From Synaphobranchus kaupii (Eukaryota > Chordata > Actinopteri > Anguilliformes > Synaphobranchidae): 64,000 bases of DNA. The position numbers and the translations under genes are program-made. Location: contig CM056379.1 in the NCBI GenBank assembly GCA_029718625.1, positions 54,209,579-54,273,578 on the forward strand. The letters are read 5' to 3'. The notes beneath the pieces are model-generated. The model was not told where the DNA came from and ran no database searches. It worked only from the letters and a program-made list of their open reading frames with translations. Shown piece after piece: positions 1-12,124 of this stretch (position 1 is the stretch's first letter; every line of letters begins with the position of its first letter).

Positions 1-1846
1 GATTGAGGTGTTATGTCTTTTTCATGTTTCTGTCTTGTTTCCTTCTTCCTTCTAGCTGGGTGTAATTTCATTAAGTGTTCAGAACATGGCTTAAGGTTGA
101 GGACGTTTTTATTCCTTACCACTGAATATTATATTGTTTACCCACTATCCTCTCTCTCTCTCTCTCTCTTTCCTGCCCCTTTCTTTCTCTCTCTCTCTCT
201 CACACACACGCACACACACACGCACTCTCTTTATCCATGGCTGGCTCCCAGCTGCAGAGTCCAAATAATTTATGTGGTGAAAACTGACTGGAAATTAAAA
301 TGCTAAGAGCACAGTCACATTGAGCTACGAGAGAGTGCAAAAGAGGAGAGTCAAAGAAGAAACTCACTGGGCTGCATGCTCTGTCTCTCTCAATCTCCCT
401 TTTCTTTCTCTCCCTTTCTCCCTAACTGAAGCACTCTGTCGCTCTGCCATGATAGGAGTGCAACAATGCGTTGAGTGGTAGCAGCTGAATTGGTGGAGCA
501 AGGTTTTTTTTGGGAGCCAAGCAGTCTGGCATTTGCTCAGAGCTAGAGCGTGGTGAGATGGAGAGAGGGTCACGGTGGAAGAGCGGCAATATAGGGGGGC
601 ATGCTTGAAGTGGTGGGTGTCGACTTGGAGACGTGAGGGAACGGACAAGGGAGGTGTATTGATATCCAGAAGTCGAGCCGTTTAATTTTTTTCTTTTTCT
701 AAATATTGTCTGGAAGAAACAGAGTAAATATTTGAAAAGGTTGAAATAAAAGAGAAAAGAACAGGGGGAAAAATCCACAGCAGAGCCTGAGCGACTGAAC
801 CGCGGTCGGGTGCAGGGTGTGCACATGGAGCACCTCACGCACACCCTGCTGGGTGGACGGATTCAGAGAAGAACCCCGGGTATTCCTCCCTGGGGTTAGC
901 GGGACAAGAGTGAGCAAGACAGAGCGAGGCAGCAAGAGTGACAGAGGGGGAAAGGGACGGGGGGGGGGGACTGACTAGCTGCTGCTGAAGACACATTGCT
1001 CCTGTGAAGAGCTAGCAATTAGAGAAAAGGGGTGAGGGGAGAAGGAGACGAAAGAAAAAAATGTAAGATACGCAGATGCTCTGGCTAGCGTCAGCATGGA
1101 AACAACTCAAGCCTCTTCCCCTTCTGGTGTCGGGGGCTGAGTGGGACCGGGCTCTGCAGAGAACCTGCATCACCGGAGGCACAATCAGAGCGGAGGAACC
1201 GGAGCCTCACCGCACTCTTCCTCGCAACTCTTTTTCCTCTTTCACCAACGTGAGAAAAATCCAGCTACAAGTACCTCCTGTTTCTCTTTTTCTCCCTTCC
1301 TCTGTCCGCCCCCTAAATCTGTCTGTGTGGCTCTCTTTCTGCACTCATCACTCTTTTTCTCTCCCGCTCACTCCTCCCCTCTCTCCTCCCCCTTCCCTCT
1401 CACGCTCTCTTGCTCCCTGTCTCTCTCGCTCTCGCTCTCTCGCTGTCACACTGCCCCTGCTTCATGCTGGAGTCAGCTGGGCAGCATAGCAGCAGCCTGG
1501 GCAGTGCGTCCACTGCGCGTATCTGCGCAAGTGTGTGTGGAAAGCTCGCTTTCCTGCTGAGTTGAATGAGAAGAGTAATATCAGGGCAGGGAGACCATTT
1601 GGACAAAGGATCAGTGGGGGTGAGAGCTAAAATAAAGGTAGAGGTCCCCTTTAGAATTCTAGTGACTTACTTGGTTCTCGAGGCTTGCTATTGGGTGGTC
1701 CTGCAGGGAGCGGCTGACAAGAGAGATTGAGTGCACTTCCCCATCAAGTGTGGATCAAGCACTGGAGATTCATGTGGGCCCCAGACCTCCAGGCCAGACT
1801 GAGGAATGATCCTGTTTCTGCTGCACTAGGAGTGCTGTGGACAGCC
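1..1846 (+). promoter_or_regulatory. Probable promoter-proximal region and 5' UTR of the ASIC2-type gene
   Basis: This stretch lies directly upstream of the only recognisable host coding exon. It has no convincing coding frame. It shows strong strand asymmetry: CT and CA microsatellites at about 150-225, purine-rich stretches around 380-1060, and pyrimidine-rich stretches at about 1280-1450. An ATG at 1772 is in frame with the channel exon but has a weak context. The ATG at 1847 has the context GCCATGG. I cannot locate the transcription start or any upstream 5' UTR intron from sequence alone, so the promoter assignment rests on position only. Confidence 0.4.
150..225. repeat. Compound (CT)n / (CA)n microsatellite
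   Basis: Runs of TCTCTC are followed by CACACA repeats with a few interruptions. It lies in the presumed promoter-proximal region of the ASIC2-type gene. Confidence 0.85.
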
Positions 1847-2461
1847 ATGGCACTGGAGGGGGGCTGTCCCAAGCGGGAATCCACCAGCGCCACGCTGGCC
1901 AGGAGGCGCAGGCGTACGGAACGGGGGGCAGGTCGGATCACCACGGCCTTCCTGGCCAGGACACGCCTGCATGGGCTGAAATACGTGTGCGCACAGAGCG
2001 CCTCCCTCAGTCACCGCGCCTTCTGGCTGCTGGCACTATGCGCTTCCCTGGGCCTGCTCCTGTCTTGGTCCTCCAACCGATTCCTCTACTGGCTCTCCTT
2101 TCCCACATACACCAAGGTGCACATGGAGTGGGCCAAGGAGCTGGACTTCCCCACCATCACAATCTGCAACAACAACCCTGTCCGCTTTTACAAGCTCACC
2201 AAGAGCGACTTGTACTTTGCCGGACACTGGCTGGGTCTCCTTCTGGCCAACCGGACCGCTCGGCCCATTGTCCTTGACCTACTGCAGAATGAGCGGCAGG
2301 CCTGGTTCAGTAAGCTGTCCGACTTCCGTCTCTTCCTCCCTCCTCGCAACTTTGAGGGCACCAACATGGAGTTCATGGACCGCCTGGGCCACCAGCTTGA
2401 GGACATGCTGCTCTCCTGCAAGTACCGAGGAGACCCATGTGGACCGCAGAACTTCTCCTCC
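1847..2461 (+). CDS. asic2: Acid-sensing ion channel, ASIC2b-type, first coding exon (partial CDS)
   Basis: This exon encodes the cytosolic N-terminus, first membrane segment and start of the extracellular domain of a proton-gated sodium channel of the DEG/ENaC family. From the ATG at 1847 it gives 205 residues. The DEG/ENaC His-Gly gating motif is at about residues 42-43 (RTRLHGLKY). TM1 spans about 58-85 (AFWLLALCASLGLLLSWSSN and following). CNNN is at 107-110, NRT and NFS glycosylation sites are at about 135 and 202, and extracellular cysteines are at 191 and 198. The stretches GHWLGLLLANRTARP and LGHQLEDMLLSCKYRG match what I know of mammalian ASIC2b rather than the ASIC2a first exon. The frame ends at FSS, and GTGAGT follows at 2462 as a phase-0 donor at the conserved position. 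The frame is open upstream, but 1727 is a TTG. The ATG at 1772 is possible, but 1847 has the better Kozak context. Exons 2 onward are not in the window. Confidence 0.9.
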
Positions 2462-2595
2462 GTGAGTCTGCTATCACTCTCTTCCCTTTTTAGACATTTC
2501 TCCCCTATGGTGCATTGTGTGCGGGTTTGTGCTGCTCTGCAAGTCTCCTCACATTCTCAGTACATTTTTCCTGGTATCTGTGCTCATCCAGAGTA

Positions 2596-5500
2596 ACAGA
2601 TGATTTAGGTTTTAGATAACCAAAATACAGTGCAATGGTAATGGAGACATGAAGGCTGTCTCTTGGTCTTTCATTTGGGCGCATTTTGTTTTCTCAGTGC
2701 TAAAGCAAATACTAAAGCTCGGTCCTGGTTATTTTTATCCAGCTATTGAGTCTGCTTATAGTGCTCACAGAAATAGTCAAGTATTTTTGTATTTTGTTAT
2801 TTCGACCTCTTAAGGCAGTAAGGGTATGTTTCTGTTGAATATCAGCACTGTGATGATATTACATTAGAATACTTTATTGTCTCTGTGGGGAATTTGTCTA
2901 GCACCATGTAATATTCCACATTTAAAGAAAGACATTTATACAATGTAACATACATAACATCAAAAAAGATGTGTGGACCATTATTTACATTATACAATAT
3001 GACCACAGGAGCCTCACATAAAATCATTTAATTTCAAAAGCAGCAAAGCCTGTCTGACTTGTGTCAATAAAACCACTGTTGTTTTCTCTTAAATATTTTT
3101 TCTTGAATTGACTACTAGCAGCTTGGAAGCAGTGGCAGATGCTGACAAGGAATCCATATCTGTGTGGAGATTTATTTTGCATTTTAGCATTTTACTGTGT
3201 CTCAAAAAGAACAAAAACAATCTAATGCTTATTAACCCCCAATGGCAGCTAGATATTAGGATTAAATCAGCCAGATTCACTCATCTTTAGCATTGTGAAT
3301 CCCCTTGTAGCCTTCACCAATGCACATGATACTAACTATAATAAACTCCGGACCTGTCATCCATGTCATATTTTCTGTTGGAATATTTACTGTTGTCAGT
3401 GTGTGTGCCATAGTCACTTGTCATAGTCATACATGCATTTAACATGGTACATGATGGCATGTATTTTCATATGGTTTACAGCTTGAGTTGAAAGGGGTTA
3501 TTTTGTAGTAGTCTCTGTAAACATGATAATTACTGTTGTAATTTCACATAATTGCAGTGCCCTTGTCATTTTGTTTAAAAAACAATGGAACTATTTTAGC
3601 CTATATACCTATATACAGTACAATATGTAGCCCACAATCACTATGTGAGATAGGCTGTGGAAAGATGGCTTTTATTTTTCAGTGGTTTGCCTTTGGACAC
3701 AACCATGAGTAGAGTTATTATGAGAGGTTGTTTACTCAATTTTCAGTGTGTGCTGTAGAAAAGACATTGCTTGTGTTTCCAAACAGCTTCAGGCAGTATC
3801 TTTCCACAAGTGAGCGAATGGTCTTGCTGGACACAAGGCTCAGACTTGAGGAGGAGCCAACTGTCACATTTAAGCTTGGGTCAGGTTCACAGCCATGTTG
3901 CCCTGTGTTATTTCAGATACATAGTCACAGCACATACGTTTATGACGTAAATAAGAACCATATCCATTCATCTGACTATTTAAAGATGTCATCCAAAGCA
4001 GCTGGAGAGAGAACATTTCCATTGTTGAGCTCCCTGGCAGCCCATCTGTGTCGATCACTGGATCAAAATGGATGACTTTCATAAGTTTTACATGACATTC
4101 AATTAACAGAGACAAGAACACTAATGAACAGAGCAATCATTCTCTGAAGCTGTTGGGTCTTACATTGTCAATGGGACCAAAAGACAGTGCTCTAGGGGTC
4201 CTCTTAAATATGGTTTTAATTTTGATTCCTATTTAGTCCTGGGTTGACCATCCAACTGCCAGAAATATAGAAAGAGAATCTTCAGAGGAGATTCAAAGTA
4301 TGGAATGTAAAATCTATATAAAGACTAATTATATCTGTCTCAGTGCTTTCACATAATGTAGTCATCTGCAAATGCAGCAACTGAAGTCTTCTTTTTCCTC
4401 GTTGTTGCGGCTTGCATTTCACTGTTGGCTGAGCTGGCCTGGTCATCAGTTTTCTGGGCATGTTTTTTCATGTATTCCTTGTGAGTGCGTTATTTTCAGG
4501 GAACAGATGACAGAACTGATCTGAGATCAGAGATTCATCGTTATGCTGAAGACAGTAAGGTGCCGAAGAAGGTTTTGATGAGTTATCCCTTCCTATTAGA
4601 CAGAGATGGGAGAGCAAGGTCATGCTTGAAATCCAACTCTGAATATTATCCAGTTTATTTCATAATTTGATTATGGTCCAGTACTACAGTCCTGGCCTCA
4701 GGGTACAGTTATGTGCATTTAATAGTAATAATGAAATGGATTGTATGTGGAAACATGTATGTGAGCAAACACATTTGCATCTATACAGTAGGTACAGGAA
4801 TCATAATGTGTAGATATTACACATTGTGATTATGAAGCTGCACATGTATATTGTGATGACTCTAAATTTAAGTGTGTATGCCCCTCTCAGTTCTGAAAAT
4901 GTTTTCAGATATATTACAGTGTTAGGAACTCTGGTAAAAAAGTGTGTGTGGGGGGGGGAGAGAGGTGTGTTGTGGGAGAGAATTCTAATGAGAAAAATTA
5001 TTTTGCTGGATCCCCAGTGGCTAGCCCCATTGCGGAAACTCCACCATCTGGAAATAGGAGCTGCAGGCTGAATGTCTATCCGATCAATAAATCTATCACT
5101 TGTTTGCCGTAGTTTGTGGTGGCCAGTTTCACTGTGAGCTCAACCTCTACTAAATATGGATTGATGGCTTCCAACTAAATCGAAATCATACCCCTGCTCC
5201 GGACGTTTTACCTGGAGCTCAGGTCACATTCTGATAAGTGGGTGAACTGTTCCATTATCGAAAGGGGAGTAATTATTCGACGTTCTGCACCGTATTTATT
5301 GTCCCACTTGCTCAGTGATCGTGAGTCTACCATTTTGAGGGCTGCTTAGCCACAGTAAGAATGAAAATAGCTTGAATATCAACCCTGTAATCCCCTGTAA
5401 GGCTGACTCTGCAATGTAGAAACATACACTGATTTGGACTTTTTTTGATATGTCCGAAGTGAGATTAAACCTTGGGTGATGGTTTCGGCTCAAAAAAAAT

Positions 5501-7985
5501 AAAGGGTCCTGTATCACAGCCAATAAAATGGATAGTAAAAAAATTATCAAACTTGTCAAGTCTTGCCTTCAGAATGGCCAAATAAATTTTTGTGTGATGA
5601 ATTTAATTCATCTCGATGATGAATTGATTTACACATGATCCATCACTCTGCTTTCTGGCCTGAAAAACATCAAACATTAATTATACTTAATCGTTTTTTT
5701 TTTAAGCAAACGTGGACAGAAATGTAATTGTTTTGCAAAGAATATAGTGGCTGAGGGACATCGGTAAGGTCATGCCTATTAGACACAATGAATTAGTTCC
5801 ACAGGAAGAGCGTGTGTGATGCACAAGAGCACCCTTTACCCATCCTCTCTTCCCTGTCTGCAGGCTTGCTTTCCATTGGGGCAAAGCAAGCTGGATGGAT
5901 AAAGTTCACTCAAAAGAGGCTCCTCTCCTACAGCTCCTTGGGTAGTTCATCATGCATCGCGCATACAGAGTAGCAGCCCATTCCCTGGGGGCCCAGTAGT
6001 GAGCCCACTGGAGTGTAAATGCTGGGATCAGTTGAAGGGGTATGAAGAAATCTGGTTCCTGAGTGAGATGGGTGGGTGGTTCTGTAAACTGGGTGGCAGG
6101 GTTAATTTACTGTACGGTGAACGCATGGTTGATATTCGCGGCTGCTGCGCGTCACTGAATGGGGAATATGCATGTGGTTAGCGCAGCTTGGGAAGAAAAA
6201 AATTCAAGCTCAAAGTTCTGTCCTCAAACCTTTGAAGACTTCCCAAATGCTGGTCCGACCAAACACAGGCAGGTGTCAGCTTAAAATAGATCCCATGCTG
6301 AACTTTATTTAACAAGCCCTTGGGAAAGATCGATAAAGACGTTGAGCTGGAAGAGGATTGATATTGGTGGAGATACAACTCTGGGTAATTGCAGAGGCCC
6401 GGATCAAATTTTGGCTGTCTTGTCCCTCATTGATCAGTGACTCCTGACTAGAGGCTAGGCAGAGTACCTTGGTTGACTCAGAGCTGTGGTAATAAAACCG
6501 TGTCTGGTCCCCAGTTCAGACAGTTAAGCTCCGACCATCCTAAATACTCCTCTTGAGGTTTCATTGTGTGTCTGTTGCCTCTGCCACCTTGCCCTCTTTA
6601 AGTGCCAAAGAAAAGGAATTTTTGTGCCTGCTGTCTATGTATCACTTGCGTCTCCACGTGTCTGTTTCCTCAGAACTTGTATGTCATACATGATGGGTGG
6701 TAGGGATCTTTTCATCCTCATGCTCTCTTAAACATTCTGCATGGAAATCTCAATCTCATCAACCCCATCAGATATCACGGGTCCAGTGTTTCTCTGCCCC
6801 TATGGTAAATACAGAGACCTCATCAAACTGTACACAGGAAAAACATGAACTGTAATTGTAATATCTAGAATCTAGATGATTGTGTGATTTTCTTGGCGAG
6901 TTAAAATGAGAACTTATTGGATGTCTCTCTTCTACATTGTGGTGATACTGTCTATATTTATATTTTTTGCTGGTGACCTGGTGAAGGGTTCACTTCAGGT
7001 CTTATACAGCTACACTTGCGGCTACTTCATATAAAACAAATGAATAAAAACACCCCCATTGCTCTGTGAAGCTCAATGCCCTCCCACCTTTACTCTCCAC
7101 ACATTCCCCTCCCTACCCCCTGCCCCAGGATATGCTTCAGTAAAAAGCAATATCTGAATTTTCCATAACAATCCATACATCTGCAGTTTCACACGTGGAA
7201 ACCATAAACAATGCAGCGGAGGCTAAATGCGTCTCCCTTCCAATTTACTGAGATCAGTCCATTGTTTTCTAGCCGGCAGTTTGCTGTACATTCCATGACT
7301 AATTGAGTTGAGGAAATGTCAGCAAATGTTTAAAATATGTATTTTTGTTTTCTACCAATTTTCCAGACTTTAGCTGCAAGGAGCTGTGTAAACAGGGTGG
7401 AGGTGTTCAGAGGGTGGTCATCACAACATTAAGTGATTCCCTGTGGGTTTGGATACAGATAATGAAATTTTAAAATGAAGCTTTGCTAGATTAGACTTTT
7501 TTTAATGATTCAGTATTCACAAGGAGAACCTGCTCCTGCACGTTACTGACACTGGTCCCTTTGGAAAAGTAAACAGAAATGCTCGCCAAATAGATGCACA
7601 GTCATCATCCATGCCCCTGTTGCCATAAATGGCAATCTGTCCATGCTGCCCAAAGTTCACATCAAAGCCTCTATTAGGGCTCATAGGATTACATTTTTTA
7701 TAAAGGCAAATTCCGGGTTTTCGATCCTTTTAAGCCATTTTCAGATTTTTTTTCCATTTTCACCATTTTCAACCCTTTTCATTCACAAACTACCTTAAAA
7801 TATGTGTATATGATAATGCAAACTTGCGGAAAGCTAAATGAAGACAAGCAAATATAGGGATGCTCTGATCAGGATTTTTAGGGGCTAACACTGATCACAA
7901 TTTTATATTTAAAGATTGTTAAAGATACAGATTCATTTTATTCGAAATAAATATTAGAAATGAGAAATATTAGAAATATTACCAT
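2596..7985. other. Intronic sequence with no recognised element
   Basis: AT-rich unique-looking sequence. Short frames here have no recognisable domains. A G-run follows GTGTGTG at about 4943-4965. I see no splice-supported exon or RNA gene. Conserved non-coding elements could be present but cannot be told without alignment. Confidence 0.5.
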
Positions 7986-7990
7986 TACTA

Positions 7991-9804
7991 TGTAAAGGGG
8001 CGTGACGTGTGAGGTGGGAGGAGACAAGACAAGGAACAACAAATACACTAAGACGCTACTAACCGGCTAACTGTCAAACGCTAAGTAGAGCGCAATGACA
8101 GGGATCTGAACAGCCCGACATAATACGCGCCCTGTCTCGGCAACGAGACACAATAAACGGGCGAGTAGTGAAAAGGCACAAATAAATAGTCAACAAATGA
8201 AGAAAGATATAATTTAATGAGAGGCGAAAGAACAGATATAATGTTATGTGGCTATTTCCATAAGCTAGAACTAACAGTCATGTGCGGAACCTAAAGGAGG
8301 GTAAACGCCCGATCTCCCAGGGGGAAGAAACATTTTACAGGCGAGCCGACGGAGAACCGCAGTCCCATAACCTTACCAGCAAAAATGACCAAGCTTAAAA
8401 CATAGCCACGCCCTAACCTCTCAGACAGGAGATGAAACGAGGCAAAGGAACAGGTAATTAATGTTCCAAGGCATAGTTTGAGGCTCGCAGTCACAGGCAA
8501 ACATGTCCACAACATCGTCCGGTCTCCACATGAGACGACGTGCACCGAGAGGCGAACAGAACTACAGTTCTGAACAGAATCGCCCAAATCTCCATACCCG
8601 GAGAAAAAACACAAAAGACGAATGGACAGCTGCCCCGAAACTATCGGCTATATGACTAACACAAACACAAATATAAGCCCTGCCTCTCAATAAGGGGAAA
8701 TGTAACGAGGCGAACAGGAACAGAGATTTAACGTTCCATGGCGAAATAAAAAGGCTCACAGTCCAATGCAGAAAACCAAGAGGGTAAACACCCGATCTCC
8801 CAGGAGAGAGAAACATTTTACAGGTGAGCCGACGGAGCACCGTCGTCCCATAACTTTACTATCCACAGACTAACGCAAGCTTAAATAGGAACAACCGCCC
8901 TAGCCTCTCAGTAAATGAATGAATGTAACGAGGCGAAATGGAACAGAGAGCTAACGTTCCGAGGCTATTATTAGAAACACGCAGTCAAACACAAACACGT
9001 CCACAACATCGCCCAAGCTCCACATAAGGAGACAACACACCCGGAGAACGAAACAGAACAACAGTTCACAACAAAATCGTCTCGCAGGCAGAAAAGGCGA
9101 ACAGGATTTTATATAAATAAAAACTCTGAATCACAACAAAGGGGAACGTAGTCCACGAGAAGGAGACCAACCAGGGAAAAACGTACCAAGGCTACTTACT
9201 GGCTCACAGTAACACGGAATTGAGTAGAAGCAAAACGCCAGGTCTCTCAGTAAGAAAACCAAATAACAGGCGAAAAATGGACCAGAGAAACTGCTACTCT
9301 ATACTTCTACGAGCTGAGAAACTAAGTAGAAGGGAAATGCCTGATCCTCCTATGGGAAGACATGTGCCAAAGGGCGAGCAGAACTACTGTTCCGAACAGA
9401 ATCGCCCAAAACTCCATACACGGAGAAAAAGCACCAAAAAGGCAAAATAGAGCAGAGATTTACGGTCCCAAACTTCTACGAGATAATCAACTACCAAGCC
9501 AGCAAGAAATAAGCCCTGCCTCTCTAAAGAGACGTTAAAAATGGGCGAGTAGCCAAAATGGTACGAGAACTCACAGCCAACAAAAACACCACAGTACAAA
9601 ACAATGAACAATGAACAATTAATGTCGAAGCCCCGAACGAAGGAAACGGTAGGCTTAAATAACTCTCAGGTGACTACGAACAGGTGTAAATGATAAACAG
9701 AAACTCCCCCAACTCAGCAAGCAAGCATCTACCAAAAGGGCAGCGCCCTCACGTGGCCACCGAGGAAAACGACCGCATGGGGAAACAGGGTCAAAACCAT
9801 GACA
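7991..9804 (-). mobile_element. Solo LTR, copy 1 (unclassified LTR retrotransposon family)
   Basis: This 1,814-bp unit is flanked by a perfect 5-bp direct repeat TACTA (7986-7990 and 9805-9809). Read on the minus strand it starts TGTCATGGTTTTGAC and ends TTTACA, i.e. the TG...CA ends of an LTR. Two other copies in the window share both ends. No internal retroviral coding region or second LTR is adjacent, so it is a solo LTR left by recombination. It contains degenerate internal repeats of modules built on phrases such as CCCGATCTCCCAGG and TCCACAACATCG. It lacks the segment before the 3' end that copies 2 and 3 carry (about 12040-12095 and 51715-51775). The promoter-like box is degenerate here (CTTAAATAAC near 9655). 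Confidence 0.8.
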
Positions 9805-9809
9805 TACTA

Positions 9810-10032
9810 TTATTATTATGATTTATAAAATGCAAGGAGAAGACTTATAATGGTTTATTGAGAAAACCACTCTAAATGAACAGTCCAGCAAGATGCATTT
9901 CTGAGCTAAGAGTAACAACAAAGCTCATTTGAGCTAGAACATTTGAACAGCTTTTAATTCAAGAAAATTAAAAAAGCCTGAATGTGGCTGCATTTGAACA
10001 GCTTTTATTTTAAAAAAAGTATACTTTACTAC
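9810..10032. other. Spacer between two inverted solo LTRs
   Basis: A short AT-rich spacer. It holds a small local duplication of a phrase containing TTTGAACAGCTTTTA (about 9940-9960 and 9990-10010). No gene is visible. Confidence 0.6.
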
Positions 10033-12124
10033 TTTCCCCATGCGGTCGTTTTCCTCGGTGGCCACGCGAGGGCGCTGCCCTTTTGGTGGATGCTTGCTCC
10101 GCCCTGCTTTGATTGCGGAGCTTCTGTCAGCATCCACACCTGTGCGGGTCACCTGAGAGCTATATAAGCCTCCCGTTTCCTTCATTCGGGGCTTCGATAT
10201 TGTTTGTTTTGTCTTTGTGTTATTTGCATTGTCTGGTGTGAGTTATTTGTACCATTTGTGCTACTCGCCTATTTTAACGTCTCATTACTGAGGCAGGGCG
10301 TTTGTTCTTGCTGGCTCTTTGGTTACTTATCTCGTAGAAGTATGGGACCGCAGATCTCTGCTCTATTTCGCCTGTAAAATGTTTCTCTCCTGGGAGATCG
10401 GGCGTTCATGCTTCTACTTAGTTACTTAGCTCGTAGAAGTATAGGGTAGCAGTTCTTTGTTCCATTCACCTTTGTTTGGTTTTCTTACTGAGAAACCGGG
10501 CATTTGAGCTTCTACTCATTTCTGTGTTACAGTGAGCCGGTTAGTAGCTTCGGTACGTTTGTTCCCTGTTTTCTCTCCATCTCGTGGACTACGTTCCCCT
10601 TTGTTGTGAGTCAGGGTTTTTTTTTATTATATTGAGAGGCAGTGCGTGCTATTTTCTATTAAGTTTGCGTTGGTCTTTTGGTGCAGCTGTCCTGTTCGTC
10701 CTTTTTACCTGCGGGATGATTTTGTTCGGAACGGTTGTTCTGTTCTCCGGGTATGTTTCTCCTTATATGGAGCTTGGGCGATGTTGTGGACATGTTTGTG
10801 TGTGACTGCGCATTTCCGAAGGTAGCCTTGGAGCGTCGGCTCTCTGTTCCTTCGCCTCATTGCATTCTCCTTTATTGAGAGGCTAGGGCGTGTATTTTCT
10901 ACTAAGCTTGTATTTGTCATTTTTGCTTGTAAAGACGACGGTGCTCCGTCGGCTCGCCTGTAAAATGTTTCTCTCTCCTGGGAGATCGGGCGTTTACCCC
11001 TTTACGTTTTCTGGAGTAATGCGGGACTTGCCTATGTGGATGTAGTTATTAGGACTCTTCCCCCCTGGCACTTGTCTGTTCCTGCTTCCTGGTCTTTGCA
11101 TGTGACTGCGAGCCTATGAAAGTAGCCATGGAATGTTATATCTGTTCCTTCACCTCGTTACATTTCCTCTTTACCAAGAGGCAGGGCTTTTATTCTCTAT
11201 CAAACTCGTGTTGGTCTTTTAGCCGGTAATTCCGGTGCAGCTGTTCTGTTTCGTCCTTTTTACTTGCAGGACGATTTTGTTCGGAACTGTAGTTCTGTTT
11301 GTTCTCCAGGTATGTCTCTCCTTATATGGAGCTTGGGTGTTTTTGTTGACAGGTTTGCGTTTGACTGCGAGTCTCTGAGAGTAGCCTTGGAACGTTAGAT
11401 CTCCGTTCCTTTCGCCTCCTCGTATACTAATTGTATTAGTTTGCAGTGTTTGGTGGCTGTGTGTTTTATTTGTACCATTTATGCTACTCTCCTATTCTAA
11501 CGCCTCATTACTGAGGCAGGGCGTTTATTATTGCTGGCCTTTTAGTTACTTAGCTCGTAGAGTTATGGGACTGCAGATCTCTGCTCTATTCGCCTGTCAA
11601 ATGTTTCTCTCCTGGGAGATCAGGCGTTCACGCTTTTACTGAGTTACTTAGCTCGTAGAAGTATAGGGTAGCAGTTCTTTGTTCCCTTTCGCCTTGTTTG
11701 GTTTTCTTGCTGTGAAACCAGGCATTTGTGCTTCTACTCATCTGCGTGTTACTGTGTGCTGGTTCGTAGCTTCGGTACGTTTGGTGTGTGTTATTTGTGC
11801 CATTATGCTACTCGCCTGTTCTTATGCATCTCGTTGCAGAGACAGGGCGTTTATTATTTCTGGCTCTTTCTTCAGTCACTTTGTTTGTGTGGGAGCCTTG
11901 TGCTTTGTTCCATTAGCCTTGTTTGGTTTTCTTACTGAAACCTGGCATTTGCGCTTCTACTCATTGGTGTGTGACAGTAAGCCGGTTAGTAGCCTTGGTA
12001 TGAGTGTTCCTTGTCTTGTCTCCTTCCCTTAACTACGGGGTTTGCCGTCCTAGTGGCCTAGTGCTTAAAGAATCCCCTTGCTGCATTTGGCCCCTCCTAC
12101 CTCACACGTCACGCCACCATTACA
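10033..12124 (+). mobile_element. Solo LTR, copy 2 (same family, inverted to copy 1)
   Basis: Homologous to copy 1 but on the plus strand. About 20 bp of the 5' end is missing: it begins at TTTCCCCATGCGG. It ends ...CACGTCACGCC...TTACA. It carries a clean TATA-like box at 10161. It has a large internal duplication: the block with ACTGAGGCAGGGCGTTT occurs near 10285 and again near 11510, about 1.2 kb apart. The block with CTCCTGGGAGATC occurs near 10390, 10975 and 11610. No 5-bp target duplication is evident, in keeping with the lost 5' end. It is not the partner LTR of copy 1, because the two are in opposite orientation. Confidence 0.7.
10161..10168 (+). promoter_or_regulatory. TATA-like box inside LTR copy 2
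   Basis: TATATAAG lies about 130-150 bp from the LTR 5' end, where a retrotransposon core promoter is expected. The same context on the minus strand of copy 3 reads TTATATAA near 53523. Function is inferred. Confidence 0.45.

Noticed and set aside
1727..1846. Extended N-terminus of the ASIC frame (40 residues before the ATG at 1847)
   Set aside because: The frame is open, but 1727 is TTG rather than ATG. The only ATG before 1847 (at 1772) has a weak context. The sequence MALEGG from 1847 with GCCATGG is the better start.
2462..2596. Reading frame continuing past FSS into SVSLLSLSS...
   Set aside because: This is intron read-through. GTGAGT at 2462 is a strong donor at the conserved ASIC exon boundary.
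4485..4670. Possible exon after TTATTTTCAG near 4499
   Set aside because: The frame has no ASIC or other homology I can recognise and no matching donor. It does not encode the expected FTKYGKC continuation.
7991..12124. The two LTR copies as the two ends of one provirus
   Set aside because: They are in opposite orientation with no coding sequence between them, and copy 1 has its own perfect 5-bp duplication.
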